The translations under genes were made by a program, and so were the position numbers. From IMG/VR virus record IMGVR_UViG_3300043540_000321, positions 124,001-188,000 of that record: a stretch of DNA of 64,000 nt; one strand, given 5' to 3'. The notes below the pieces were generated by a model. The model did no database searches and was not told the origin of the DNA. It saw nothing but the letters and a program-made list of their open reading frames with translations. Source of the DNA: a virus. Of this stretch, positions 1-8,530 are shown one piece after another. Position 1 is the first letter of the stretch, and the number at the start of each line of letters is the position of its first letter.

Positions 1-3000
1 CAGTTTCACTGCACGTCTAAGGACGGCGTGTTCCACATTGAACGCAATCGGCATATCAATGGGATGCTTTTAGTTAATAGCTCGACTGGTCGGCACCCCA
101 CCGAGCCAGTTGACCCCGAAAACCTGTCGCTCGTAAACAGCTACGGTACGGTCATCTACGCTCTGTTGTATGGAGCGCCTGGTTATGTTAACAAAGGCAA
201 AGGTTGGGACAGCTTCGTCAACAAAGTCCTGGTCAAAGGAGACGAATATCCTTTGACATCTGAGGATGAAGTTGGACCCGCAGATGGCGATCGTAAGTTT
301 CACGAACGCTATGTAACGGTAACTCGACCTCAGCCCGTCGACGTTCCGTTTGCGCTCATTCGCTTCACGGACGGCTGGTTTCTCAGTACTCAGTCTGTCT
401 CTATGAAGACTGGTTATGCCACCGAGTCAGAAAACAGCGTACGCCTACCGCAAAATAGCTCTATTGACAAGGCTGCTCTCTGGGCATTCAACCTAGTTCG
501 GATGCCAAGCGGAGCTCTTATTGATGGACGGCGGAGCTGTATTCAACTTCGACACACTCAACAACCAGCCAACTTTGCCAAGGCTATGATGTTGAATCTG
601 GCCGGCACCGACGATATTCTGCGAGCTGAAGGTTATGCCCGCTCCATCGTTAAGGTTCCAGACGGAAAAGATACCTGGGAACACCTGGGTGAATATCTGA
701 TCGTTGGCTTGTCTTCGAAGTTAGCCAAGCTGATTAAACGGACAGCATCCGATGCTGCCGTTGTCGCAAAGTTAGAAGATGGGCAGTCTCGTGGGTTCAA
801 GCGGTTCGGACAGACTAATGAGTCAACTAACAATTGGCTCGTTGAATCTGTTGTCTCTGCACACGCAATCTGGCCGGCTGGTATGGCCTGCTATTGGGGT
901 GATGAGCCTCAACTGTTGGTTGACCATACGGAGTCCATTCAGTTGCCTTTCAAGGGTGATGTAGATGAGACTACAGTGAGTGTGCCTTATACCGAGTACA
1001 TGGGTGAAGTCTATCTGGAAGATGGATGGTTCAAAGTTACGATGACCACCCCAATTCCAATTGACAAAGGTGGATTGGCTGGAGAAGTCCAGGTGTGCTG
1101 CAACGGAATCGAATATCCGTTTGCTATCACATCCAAGACTCCGGACGCTCAGCTCGTAGGTGTCGAATGGCAAGAACGCCGTGGCTACGGTGACCTCAAG
1201 ACTTTGTTCGTCAAAGTAAGGACTATCACCGTGGAATCCGAAATCAAAGCTCGGAATGGTGTGAAGGCTATGCTGACCCGCTACGACCGTCGGTGCTTGT
1301 CCCTCAATAATGAGGATATCGCTGCTCGTGCGATTTTCTTCAAGGACACAAACAAGTGGCTAGACCTGGCGACTCAAATCTGCGATATCGCTGCTTGCAC
1401 AGCTATCCAGAATAAAGATCCGCAGGGCCTAGCTCTTATTCACTCTGCCAACGCCGCCGCTGGTGTATCTCATAGCGACTATCTGGAATGGTCTCCCGTG
1501 CTCGCTATGATTGGCGTCTATCAACCTCTACTCAACTGGTTCGAGTCCAAGTTTGGTCGCTCGATCTGGTTCAAGTGGGAAGATTCCACTTGTGACTGGA
1601 CGACAGTGCTGCGTCTCATGTACACGAAGCACGACAGTCCGAATGAAGCCGAGCGAGCTGAACCAGTTGCTGGTTGGAGCTATGTCGACCATGACAAGCT
1701 TGACTTTCTACCCAGCACAGCATCTGATGTGCTGGCTATTGCAGACGGTGACTTCGAGGATGAGCATACGAATGTTGTAGTCATCTACCGCGTCGGCGGT
1801 ATTGAATACTTCGTTCAACGTGCTTATTCCTTCGCTGGAACCTCGGCTACCGGACCCGTTTGGCAACCAGTTAAGGCTGAGTTGTCTAGTGTTCGTGCAG
1901 GCGTGACCCAGTCTCCTTTAATGTCTGGAGTTATCCGGGCCGTTGAAGGTAAAGATTTGGACTATGCCACACGACTGGCTGCGGATGGTCTGCAACACGT
2001 TCAACGTGCCTCTACTGTTACTCGGATGGCTCGAGGTCTGGGTGGCGTGCAGAATGTTGTACTCGGAACGCCTGACGCAATGTCCGTTCTGTGTACAGAA
2101 GAATTGCAAGAGCTGGTGACCAACCCGCTACTTCAAGGTCAGCTCGTTAGAAAGTTGGCTGAGCAGTTCCCAGACACATTCTTCATCGTGCCTGGTGCTT
2201 ACGGGACATTCAGCCTGCATCTACCTACCGTGGTGGAGCAGGACGGTTCCGATAACCTGTGTTCAAGTGTGACAATGGCGGGCCTGACCGCTCAGCTACT
2301 GTCACTAGCTATCCTGGGCGCAGGTGCTGACGACAAGGTTTTCTGTGCGATCGCTCGTTCTCTGAACGGTGCGATTCGGAAACTTGCCGAAAGTGAAACA
2401 CTGGCGAAAGCGGCCGCCTACGGTCGCGTAGGCGTCAGCGCAAAATGTAAAGCGCTGCCGGGTATTGGTGTGGGTGAAGTTTGGATTAGGTTTAGCATCC
2501 GACACAACTCTGTTTATCAAACCATGAGAAGAGTTATGGGTAAGGACCTTGACGGCCGTAAGGTCCTTATGAGCAGAGCTCCGATGACAAACCCATCTGT
2601 CCTAAAGGTCAGAGTTATTAAACCCATTCATCCGATGGGAGACTACGTTGAAGCCGACTCCATTTATCTGTCCCCTCTAGGGCAGATGTTAAATGGTGGG
2701 GACTTCGATGGAGACCCTATCTATCTGACGGATGCTAATGACTCAAACCTTCCTGTAACAACGTTGAAGACTATCATCGACAACGTTATTGCTAGAACAG
2801 GCAGTGACCAACTCAACCCAGGTGCATCCTACTGGGGCGACCACTTCGAAATTCTTTCTGCTGATGCTGTAGCTGAGAAGCGCACTATTGGCAAGAAGAA
2901 CTTGTCCATGCTCAATGACGATGGCCGGAAGGCTCTGCCTACCATGTTAAAAGGCTCTTCAGTAATGTTCGAGTCCGCCATCAATTGGGCTCACAGGATA

Positions 3001-3594
3001 TTCCTGACTTCAGACCTATATCTATCTCTGATATGGGCGCTGCAGGAAGACCTGATGGTCAAGTACCCGGGGTGGAAACCCAATTCATTCACTCAAAACC
3101 GCTCTCTAGTTCTCTTGTTGGCTGAGCTATACGAGATCCCATTAGGGGGACTAGACTGGAATGCTCATGACGCTATCATGGGCGGGTTGGTCCCGATTAT
3201 CCGCGACCTTAAAACTCAGTTCGACGGCGAACAGGTTAATAAGTTCGTGGCTGACTTAGAGGCGGCTGGAATCAAACGTGGTGGAAGAGATATCCATCGC
3301 GCAGCAGTCCAAGCGGCTGAATGTCGCAAGCTGAGCAGTGTCAAAGCGAAAGTACCACTGCCTGCTGTTATTCACGGAACCACTCCAGAAGGTTTTCTCT
3401 GTGCCGTGTCTGAGATGTCTTCGCTCATTAGCAAAGGCGACTTTACTATGACGAGCAAAGTTCACGCAACGATGGCATGTGAGATTGCTGATTGGCTTAC
3501 CAAGCATGACGCAGATGGTAAACTGACCGCGAAAAGCACTGTTCTGATGCAGATCAGACAGTATCTTGACCTGATGGTTGAGGGTGTCAAGTAA
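1..3594 (+). CDS. Single-chain DFDGD RNA polymerase-like protein (5' partial)
   Basis: The frame is open from the first base of the window, so the true start lies upstream; 1197 residues are visible. Near codon 859 the protein reads RAPMTNPS within a stretch like the beta-prime segment that precedes the active site. At codons 901-905 it has NGG-DFDGD-P, the metal-binding signature of the double-psi beta-barrel of RNA polymerase beta-prime and of the QDE-1/YonO/crAss-phage single-chain polymerases. Known: three Asp of DxDGD hold the catalytic Mg. Inference: this is the element's own RNA polymerase, DNA- or RNA-templated. I cannot place the second barrel by eye. A helicase follows after a 46-nt gap with a GTGGGGTGG hairpin (3599-3620). 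The motif is certain; the exact subfamily is not. Confidence 0.8.
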   Translation, partial: QFHCTSKDGVFHIERNRHINGMLLVNSSTGRHPTEPVDPENLSLVNSYGTVIYALLYGAPGYVNKGKGWDSFVNKVLVKGDEYPLTSEDEVGPADGDRKFHERYVTVTRPQPVDVPFALIRFTDGWFLSTQSVSMKTGYATESENSVRLPQNSSIDKAALWAFNLVRMPSGALIDGRRSCIQLRHTQQPANFAKAMMLNLAGTDDILRAEGYARSIVKVPDGKDTWEHLGEYLIVGLSSKLAKLIKRTASDAAVVAKLEDGQSRGFKRFGQTNESTNNWLVESVVSAHAIWPAGMACYWGDEPQLLVDHTESIQLPFKGDVDETTVSVPYTEYMGEVYLEDGWFKVTMTTPIPIDKGGLAGEVQVCCNGIEYPFAITSKTPDAQLVGVEWQERRGYGDLKTLFVKVRTITVESEIKARNGVKAMLTRYDRRCLSLNNEDIAARAIFFKDTNKWLDLATQICDIAACTAIQNKDPQGLALIHSANAAAGVSHSDYLEWSPVLAMIGVYQPLLNWFESKFGRSIWFKWEDSTCDWTTVLRLMYTKHDSPNEAERAEPVAGWSYVDHDKLDFLPSTASDVLAIADGDFEDEHTNVVVIYRVGGIEYFVQRAYSFAGTSATGPVWQPVKAELSSVRAGVTQSPLMSGVIRAVEGKDLDYATRLAADGLQHVQRASTVTRMARGLGGVQNVVLGTPDAMSVLCTEELQELVTNPLLQGQLVRKLAEQFPDTFFIVPGAYGTFSLHLPTVVEQDGSDNLCSSVTMAGLTAQLLSLAILGAGADDKVFCAIARSLNGAIRKLAESETLAKAAAYGRVGVSAKCKALPGIGVGEVWIRFSIRHNSVYQTMRRVMGKDLDGRKVLMSRAPMTNPSVLKVRVIKPIHPMGDYVEADSIYLSPLGQMLNGGDFDGDPIYLTDANDSNLPVTTLKTIIDNVIARTGSDQLNPGASYWGDHFEILSADAVAEKRTIGKKNLSMLNDDGRKALPTMLKGSSVMFESAINWAHRIFLTSDLYLSLIWALQEDLMVKYPGWKPNSFTQNRSLVLLLAELYEIPLGGLDWNAHDAIMGGLVPIIRDLKTQFDGEQVNKFVADLEAAGIKRGGRDIHRAAVQAAECRKLSSVKAKVPLPAVIHGTTPEGFLCAVSEMSSLISKGDFTMTSKVHATMACEIADWLTKHDADGKLTAKSTVLMQIRQYLDLMVEGVK

Positions 3595-3598
3595 ACGA

Positions 3599-3620
3599 GT
3601 GGGGTGGCCATCCACCCCAC
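3599..3620 (+). other. Hairpin between polymerase-like gene and helicase
   Basis: Perfect 9-bp inverted repeat, GTGGGGTGG with a 4-nt loop, just after the stop of the polymerase-like gene. No U-run follows, so it may stabilise or process a shared transcript rather than end it. Confidence 0.6.
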
Positions 3621-3640
3621 TTAATTCAGAGGACTGAATT

Positions 3641-5782
3641 ATGAACGCTCAAGAGACTGAAGTAACAACAACAACAGATGTGGTGACAACCCGCACATCT
3701 GCGTGGTTTGAAAGTCTTCCCAAAGAAATTCGAGAATGGGAAGACTTTAACTTGCTTAGCCAAGACCAATTTCTCGCCATTCAAACGATCGTGTCTGGCG
3801 ATTACAAGGTCGTTAATTTATTAGGCAGAGCTGGTAGCGGTAAGACCTTCACGGTTAAACTTGCTCGCCGGCTGCTTGAAGCCTTAGGGTTCGAAGTTAG
3901 AGTATGCGGCACCACGGGTGTCGCATCTCAGAATGCAGGTGGTGAGAGTACTCTAAACTCTCTGTTCCGCCTGGGTGTGGGTAATTACCTACCCAAAGGT
4001 CTGACAGACTTCGTAGGTGGTGGTCGCAAGCAGATTAACACCGCCATTTCGAAAGCCACTCAAAACTTCTCGACCCGTGTTAAGGGTGACCTCGTCCTCT
4101 TTATTGATGAGGTGTCGATGGCCAGCAGTGAGCTGCTGGTCCTCGTCTACCAAGTCCTGTCCGCGGTTTGTTTGAACCGGAACTTCCGCATCGTGTTAGT
4201 AGGTGACCTTCGTCAGCTATTACCAGTAGATAAGGAAGATGACCGTCTACCCTGGAAAGACAAGCGCCATCTATTCTTTGAGCCTGCCGAATTCATTCCG
4301 GCAACCAAAGATGACAAGAAAAATACAGGCAAGGAGCCAAAGGTCTATACCTATGGTTCGATGGTGACCGACGGTCCTTTCCAGATGAATGGAAAGGAAT
4401 CAATCCTTCCTCAGGGAATGGATTGGACAGCCTTAGCACTCTCACTCACCACCAACCATCGGCAAAAGACCGATGCGGGCAAGGCATGGTTCATTGAAGC
4501 CTTAAACGCGCTGGGTGACGGCGCGAACTTTAATGACGCACGAGTCGCTCCACTCCTGCAGCGAGTCTGGTTCGCAACAGAAGATGGTGACTATGTGAAC
4601 TACATCAGTAAGGAACCACTGCCAGAAATCGATGGGCTGCATATCTACACCAAGAACCGCGAGGTTGGTGAAGAAAATGCTAGAGCTTTGGCGAACGCCA
4701 AAGGCAAAATCGTGAAGTATAGCAGCTCTATTGAACTCCTCCAGCCTGGGTACACGATGGACGAATGTCTAAGTGACCTCTATCCTCTGGAAGCCGATAT
4801 GGAGTTGGCAGTCGGTTTGAAGTTCATGGTCAGATTGAACCTGACTCCAGAACTTCTGAATGGGACGATCGGAGAAATCATCGAACTTCGGAGAAATCCG
4901 GATGTGGTGGTTATTAGACTGCCAGACGGCACCGTGCACGAGGTCGGACCCACCGATATTCCGATGCCCTCTAATGCTGATGGGCCTTTGGCTGCTGTTC
5001 ACATGATTCCAGGGCATCTCAGCCATGCGATGACTCCTTGGAAAGCTCAGGGGCTGACGATTAGAGAGCCTCTCATCTACCACTTGAACACCTATTGGAA
5101 GCAGCACGGGCTGCTATACGTGGTGTGTTCCAGGGTGACCGAACCAGACTTGCTGTACATTCTGGTTGACGATATGAAGATGCTCAACAAAGCCGTCCAT
5201 TGCGATCCGAAGGTCGGAGCGTACATTCGGAAGGCTGAGTTGAACACAGCTCGCCTCCTGAGTGGACAAGCCTTGATTCCAGAGATGGACTACGAGGCGA
5301 CCTTCACAGACGAAGGGACGGAGCAAGTAGCGCATGTCCTTACCTTTGATAAGGCCTCTCGTTACTGCTTCTTCTTTAAGCATGGGGAGATGGTCGGCAT
5401 CAACCGAGATGCAGGCGGTCAATGGGTGCGCGTTAAGTTGGATGACGAGGTATTGAAGGCGGTTGAAGATAAGGTGGACGAGCTTGGGCTGATTCGCTCA
5501 GTCGAAGCGAAGCCTCTTTTCTGGACTATCGACAATAACGTCGTCACGTTCGGTCCTTACAGCCTCTGGCTGCAGGACTACGAAGAAGTGACTAAGAATA
5601 TGCCCGTGACCAAGCCCACCGTCGTTAAGACTACGGAAAGTGTGGTCATCTACCGCATCGGAGACGTACATGGAATGATGGTGACAGACCAACAGAAGCT
5701 TAGCAATAAGCTCTATGAAGACTCCAAGCGTGTGGAGTGGTTTGCCAACATTAGTTTCATCTGGTTCCACCCAGAAAGCTAG
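3641..5782 (+). CDS. SF1 helicase of the Pif1/RecD/Dda type
   Basis: 713 residues with an AGAGGA ribosome site before the ATG. Helicase motifs appear in order: Walker A GRAGSGKT (62-69), motif Ia around CGTTGVAS, Walker B FIDEVSM (D156, E157), motif III GDLRQLLPV (188-196), TNHRQ with the motif IV Arg, motif V HAMTPWKAQGL (from 462) and motif VI VVCSRV (R498). This is the core of Pif1-like and phage Dda-like DNA helicases, which unwind 5' to 3'. The last 200 residues match nothing I recognise. It follows the RNA polymerase-like gene directly, so the two are probably co-transcribed and may act together in replication or transcription. Confidence 0.9.
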   Translation: MNAQETEVTTTTDVVTTRTSAWFESLPKEIREWEDFNLLSQDQFLAIQTIVSGDYKVVNLLGRAGSGKTFTVKLARRLLEALGFEVRVCGTTGVASQNAGGESTLNSLFRLGVGNYLPKGLTDFVGGGRKQINTAISKATQNFSTRVKGDLVLFIDEVSMASSELLVLVYQVLSAVCLNRNFRIVLVGDLRQLLPVDKEDDRLPWKDKRHLFFEPAEFIPATKDDKKNTGKEPKVYTYGSMVTDGPFQMNGKESILPQGMDWTALALSLTTNHRQKTDAGKAWFIEALNALGDGANFNDARVAPLLQRVWFATEDGDYVNYISKEPLPEIDGLHIYTKNREVGEENARALANAKGKIVKYSSSIELLQPGYTMDECLSDLYPLEADMELAVGLKFMVRLNLTPELLNGTIGEIIELRRNPDVVVIRLPDGTVHEVGPTDIPMPSNADGPLAAVHMIPGHLSHAMTPWKAQGLTIREPLIYHLNTYWKQHGLLYVVCSRVTEPDLLYILVDDMKMLNKAVHCDPKVGAYIRKAELNTARLLSGQALIPEMDYEATFTDEGTEQVAHVLTFDKASRYCFFFKHGEMVGINRDAGGQWVRVKLDDEVLKAVEDKVDELGLIRSVEAKPLFWTIDNNVVTFGPYSLWLQDYEEVTKNMPVTKPTVVKTTESVVIYRIGDVHGMMVTDQQKLSNKLYEDSKRVEWFANISFIWFHPES

Positions 5783-5785
5783 TGG

Positions 5786-5794
5786 GAACCGTTC
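5786..5794. promoter_or_regulatory. GAACCGTTC dyad (putative operator) next to TTATTAA
   Basis: A GAAC-N-GTTC dyad 4 nt after the helicase stop, directly followed by ATTATTAATAAA. The same pairing recurs near 10791 and 28358. Operator role is inferred. Confidence 0.4.
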
Positions 5795-5808
5795 GATTAT
5801 TAATAAAC

Positions 5809-5832
5809 CCCTGCTAACTAGAGCGAGCAGGG
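5809..5832 (+). terminator. Hairpin after helicase gene
   Basis: CCCTGCT / AGCAGGG stem with a 10-nt loop, ending the helicase unit. Only a weak U-rich tail (ATAGTTTAAT) follows. Confidence 0.45.
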
Positions 5833-5888
5833 ATAGTTTAATCTCTAACCTCTAAGTTTTGAACTTCTTCAGTCCCACCCCTTGCTAC

Positions 5889-5964
5889 GGGATCATCACG
5901 GGATGGAGGTGATCCTCTGGGATAGTCAGGGGATTATCACGGATTGGAGATACCTCTGGGATAG
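5889..5964 (+). repeat. Two imperfect copies of a ~36-bp leader repeat
   Basis: The two copies start near 5889 and 5930. Each reads GGATyATCACGG..TGGAG, then CCTCTGGGATAG. Copy 1 also contains the inverted repeat GGATCA/TGATCC. They lie in the leader of the 6014 gene and could be a repeated protein-binding or promoter element. Confidence 0.65.
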
Positions 5965-6013
5965 GGCGTAGCCTTTCTCCCGATTGTTGTTTCATTACTT
6001 TGAGGACTGTCTT

Positions 6014-6616
6014 ATGTTTTCCAACCAAATTATTTCCTTGTCTTTGTCGGCTGAGTCTGCTGTACCCGGGGCTATCACCTACGGGTTTGAGACCCTGACA
6101 TTTGCGTCTGAAGGTAGCCGGGGTGGAACTTTCAAGAACCATGCTTTGCAGGTAGCCAAAGCAGCTATCCGCAACGGTGAACTGGAGTTCCAAGTGCGTC
6201 TTGACCTGACCCGTTTGGATCTGGTTGCTTCCCCTGGAAAGGATAACCAAGGTCGCCAGGTGCATCGTCATGCCTCTACCTGGATTAAAGCCGACTATCT
6301 TCCCTCTGTGGAAGACCGTCGTCTGATTCGGGCAAAAGCAGAAGGCAAGGTTACGGCTCCTGTCTACTTCAACCTGACTGGTGGGGAACTTGTTTTCCTG
6401 GTCAATGAAGTGCCTACGGATACGGAGCAAGACGGCATCAAGTATGACAGCCGGTACGACATTAGTACTATCTATCTGGATGGTGCTGAGTACTCTCTGA
6501 CCACCAACGTTCCTGCTTGCAACTATGCACAGATTGGCAGTCTTGCCGATCTGATTGCTACGCGCAAGCCGGCTGCCGCTGGTAGTCCTTTTGAGAAGCA
6601 GGCTGCTGCCAAGTAG
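6014..6616 (+). CDS. Unknown 200-residue protein behind the helicase
   Basis: The start is set at the ATG preceded by TTGAGGACTG; an in-frame TTG lies 30 nt further up. The protein is soluble, with a Thr/Gly-rich N-terminus, a charged middle (DLTRLDLVASPGK; RRLIRAKAEGK) and an Ala/Lys tail (PFEKQAAAK). Flexible C-terminal tails of this sort occur in single-strand DNA-binding proteins, and its place after a helicase fits a replication role, but I see no decisive OB-fold motif. It has its own leader and a strong hairpin downstream, so it is probably a separate, well-expressed unit. Confidence 0.75.
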   Translation: MFSNQIISLSLSAESAVPGAITYGFETLTFASEGSRGGTFKNHALQVAKAAIRNGELEFQVRLDLTRLDLVASPGKDNQGRQVHRHASTWIKADYLPSVEDRRLIRAKAEGKVTAPVYFNLTGGELVFLVNEVPTDTEQDGIKYDSRYDISTIYLDGAEYSLTTNVPACNYAQIGSLADLIATRKPAAAGSPFEKQAAAK

Positions 6617-6650
6617 TAGTTCTGTGTGCTAGTTAAATAGCATTGAGTCT

Positions 6651-6676
6651 CGCAAGCCCTTCTTTGGGTTTGCGGG
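6651..6676 (+). terminator. Terminator-like hairpin after 6014 gene
   Basis: A CGCAAGCCC / GGGTTTGCG stem (one G-T pair) with a short TTCTTT loop, directly upstream of a second, longer inverted repeat. Confidence 0.5.
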
Positions 6677-6725
6677 GCTCCATTTATTCTCGTGGGACAG
6701 GTCGCCTAAGAGAATAAATGGAGCC
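6676..6725. repeat. Perfect 16-bp inverted repeat, 18-nt loop
   Basis: The arms at 6676-6691 and 6710-6725 are exact complements (GGCTCCATTTATTCTC). TTTATTAA follows at once. It could be a terminator, a processing site or a protein-binding cruciform. Confidence 0.75.
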
Positions 6726-6748
6726 TTTATTAATTTATGGAGGTCGGT

Positions 6749-6910
6749 ATGACGAAGGTTGTTTACATTCTGTGTAAGACGAGCGGTCTTGTCTTAGGCA
6801 AGTCTGTGCGATCGGTACAGTATAGTAACGCCGATGTTCCCTATGTCCAATACAACGGAATCCGGCTGGCCTATCTATCCCTTTCAGGACAATGGTGTAT
6901 TCACATCTGA
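6749..6910 (+). CDS. Small unknown protein (53 aa)
   Basis: An ATG 4 nt after a perfect GGAGGT ribosome site opens a 53-codon frame (MTKVVYILCKTSG... ends QWCIHI). Its own TTTATTAA word and hairpin lie upstream, and a GC-rich hairpin follows. No family recognised. Confidence 0.6.
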   Translation: MTKVVYILCKTSGLVLGKSVRSVQYSNADVPYVQYNGIRLAYLSLSGQWCIHI

Positions 6911-6937
6911 GGCCAAGTGACGGTTTTATTAATTTCG

Positions 6938-6971
6938 GGGGCGATCGCGTGAAACAGGCTGCGATCGCCCC
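6938..6971. terminator. HIP1-containing hairpin, 11-bp stem
   Basis: GGGGCGATCGC / GCGATCGCCCC with a 12-nt loop, so each arm contains a full HIP1 octamer. It lies after the 6749 gene and is preceded by TTTATTAA (6925-6932). Confidence 0.5.
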
Positions 6972-7012
6972 TGGCACCGTATTCTAATTTTTGGCATTGT
7001 TGGTAGCCATGT

Positions 7013-7047
7013 GCCGGGACTGAGGCATTTTAAGGCTCAGTCCCGGC
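7013..7047 (+). terminator. Strong hairpin followed by TTTATTAAA
   Basis: The stem CCGGGACTGAG / CTCAGTCCCGG is perfect, with a loop containing TTTTAAGG. TTTATTAAA follows at 7057-7065, leading into the 7121 gene. Confidence 0.6.
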
Positions 7048-7120
7048 GCTTTCCTATTTATTAAAACCTATAAGATAAAAATGTTGGCGCTGTTACTGTC
7101 CTCTGAGAGGAGGTGAAATT

Positions 7121-7336
7121 ATGGCTGAAGTTAAGCAACTAACCCGAGTATTCTTTGAGCTCCCACCGGCTGAACCCGAGATCATGTCTCTCTACATCGT
7201 AGGGACCTATCGGAACGGTGAGCACGCGATCACGAGCTACGTCGCATACCCCCTTATGCCTCGAGAAATTGTGGATCTGGGGTTCGATGAGGAAGATTAC
7301 GCGATGCTCGAAGAAATATGGGCGCAACAAGCGTGA
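7121..7336 (+). CDS. Small acidic unknown protein (71 aa)
   Basis: A GAGAGGAGGTG ribosome site precedes the ATG. The product is acidic at its C-terminus (DEEDYAMLEEIWAQQA) and has no membrane segment. It is a single-gene unit between hairpins, with a HIP1-centred palindrome 7 nt after its stop. Function unknown. Confidence 0.7.
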   Translation: MAEVKQLTRVFFELPPAEPEIMSLYIVGTYRNGEHAITSYVAYPLMPREIVDLGFDEEDYAMLEEIWAQQA

Positions 7337-7343
7337 AATAGAC

Positions 7344-7371
7344 CGGAAAGGGTGCGATCGCACCCTTTCCG
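7344..7371. repeat. 28-bp perfect palindrome centred on HIP1
   Basis: CGGAAAGGGTGCGATC and its exact complement share a GCGATCGC centre. It has no loop and lies just after the 7121 gene. It may act as terminator, cruciform or protein site. Confidence 0.75.
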
Positions 7372-7850
7372 AGTAGTACACTTTTGAGAAAATTGTTGCT
7401 TCTACCCTGGTGATAAAGGGCAGCTCGATCGCTGGAAGTCCCATTCTTACGTTCGCAAAATGCGATCGAAAAGTAGTACACTTGGGACTGGAAAGGAGTT
7501 AAAGCGGACTCAGTATGAGATAAAGGGGTTTGAAGGTGATTTTGAGAGGGTTGAAGTAGGGGTCAAACACTAGATGTGGAATTATACGGCTGTATGAAAA
7601 GCCAATTTCAACTAGCTGATTTGAGTTTGGTAGGGGTCCATATATAGTGTTTAGGGTGGAAAACATAAGAGAAGTGTGGTGCAACCCACACCCTCTCACC
7701 CGATCGCACCCTTCCGCATTTCCTCTCATCCGATCGCACCCTTCTGTTATTTTTCTATCAGAATATTCTGGATATAAATCTTATGTGAGTCTCAACCGAC
7801 TCGTGAGTGTAGGTTATGAATATTTAAGCTATTACATTAGTGGTTACAGA
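7372..7850. other. Non-coding stretch with short direct repeats
   Basis: I see no convincing gene in about 480 nt. It holds two copies of GTAGTACACTT (near 7373 and 7471) and two copies of a 24-bp unit CCTCTCAyCCGATCGCACCC (7692-7715, 7722-7745; period 30), whose core is HIP1-like. Only two units are present and there are no spacers, so this is not a CRISPR array. Confidence 0.55.
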
Positions 7851-7861
7851 GTGAGGTCATC

Positions 7862-8056
7862 ATGTCGAGCACAACGATAATAGACCGAATACAGCGGAGA
7901 GCGTCTCAGCCTCCCAAAACTCCTTTAGGGGCGTATCTAATGCTGCGAGAGGTGTTCTTCAACCAGGGATATAAAGAAATTCCTGAGGAGTTTGCCAACA
8001 AGGTAGTAGATAACCTGCGCCAGGTGGAGACTGAAGCTACGGCTACTGTCGAGTAG
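7862..8056 (+). CDS. Small unknown protein (64 aa)
   Basis: GAGGT lies 7 nt before the ATG. The 64 residues include YLMLREVFFNQGYKEIPEEFANKVVDNLRQVE, probably one or two amphipathic helices. No family recognised. It follows the repeat-bearing non-coding stretch. Confidence 0.65.
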   Translation: MSSTTIIDRIQRRASQPPKTPLGAYLMLREVFFNQGYKEIPEEFANKVVDNLRQVETEATATVE

Positions 8057-8175
8057 CCTCAAGCGCACGCAAGCCAGTGTAGGTCTTCGGACTGACGGGC
8101 TGGGAATCGAATTCCTCATGCGCGATTAACTCAACTCCTTGTGGGAAGGGTGGGGCAGTCTTTAGGGGCTGCCCG
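8057..8175. other. Structured intergenic segment
   Basis: Nested hairpins include AGCCAGT..ACTG..GGCT, GGAAT-CGA-ATTCC and an outer GCGCA/TGCGC pairing. A GGGCAG / CTGCCC hairpin with a U-rich tail (8150-8175) then ends the unit. It resembles a tRNA outline but has no proper D or anticodon arm. Confidence 0.4.
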
Positions 8176-8191
8176 TTTTCTTATGTCCACT

Positions 8192-8200
8192 TTTATTAAA
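8192..8200 (+). promoter_or_regulatory. TTTATTAAA word upstream of 8217 gene
   Basis: It lies between the hairpin ending near 8175 and the GAGGT ribosome site of the next gene. It is one of the recurrent intergenic copies. A promoter role is inferred, not shown. Confidence 0.3.
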
Positions 8201-8216
8201 TTGCGAGGTCAAGTTT

Positions 8217-8447
8217 ATGTTGAAAGAGAGAGATTTCATTGTTCGGTTACAGGGTGAGACCCTGCGGCATAACCCGGCGGTGTATGTCCATACTGTCAAA
8301 GCCTATACCTTCGCAGAAGCTCTGGAGAAGATGCTTCGTATATGGAACCTGGCATTCAGCGGGCGTCCGAGCTGGTGCAGGGTGTCTTCCGTTGAATGGC
8401 ACGGCCGCAGGCTGGAAGTAGTAACGTGGAAGGTCGGTGCGGTATGA
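8217..8447 (+). CDS. Small unknown protein (76 aa)
   Basis: GCGAGGT precedes the ATG. The basic-aromatic product reads ...HTVKAYTFAEALEKMLRIWNLAFSG.. with a strand-helix layout (FIVRLQGE, then an amphipathic helix). Its stop overlaps the start of a tiny membrane peptide gene (ATGA), so the two are translationally coupled. Function unknown. Confidence 0.7.
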   Translation: MLKERDFIVRLQGETLRHNPAVYVHTVKAYTFAEALEKMLRIWNLAFSGRPSWCRVSSVEWHGRRLEVVTWKVGAV

Positions 8448-8530
8448 GTGAAGTGAGTGAGATACTAGCGAGCGATGGTCCGTTGCTCTACAAAGCGATC
8501 GCGCTCGTCGTTCTGTTTTTCGTGCTGTAA
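8444..8530 (+). CDS. Tiny membrane peptide (28 aa)
   Basis: It starts in the ATGA overlap with the previous stop. A polar N-terminus (MSEVSEILASDG) is followed by one hydrophobic segment KAIALVVLFFVL up to the stop. Size and shape resemble small phage membrane peptides. No family can be assigned. Confidence 0.5.
   Translation: MSEVSEILASDGPLLYKAIALVVLFFVL

Noticed and set aside
7692-7745. Two 24-bp direct repeats, possible CRISPR array
   Set aside because: Only two units with a 6-nt gap, no spacers and no cas genes in the window.
8057-8130. tRNA on the plus strand
   Set aside because: An acceptor-like pairing and an ATCGAAT loop are present, but there is no D arm or 7-nt anticodon loop, and the T stem does not pair properly.
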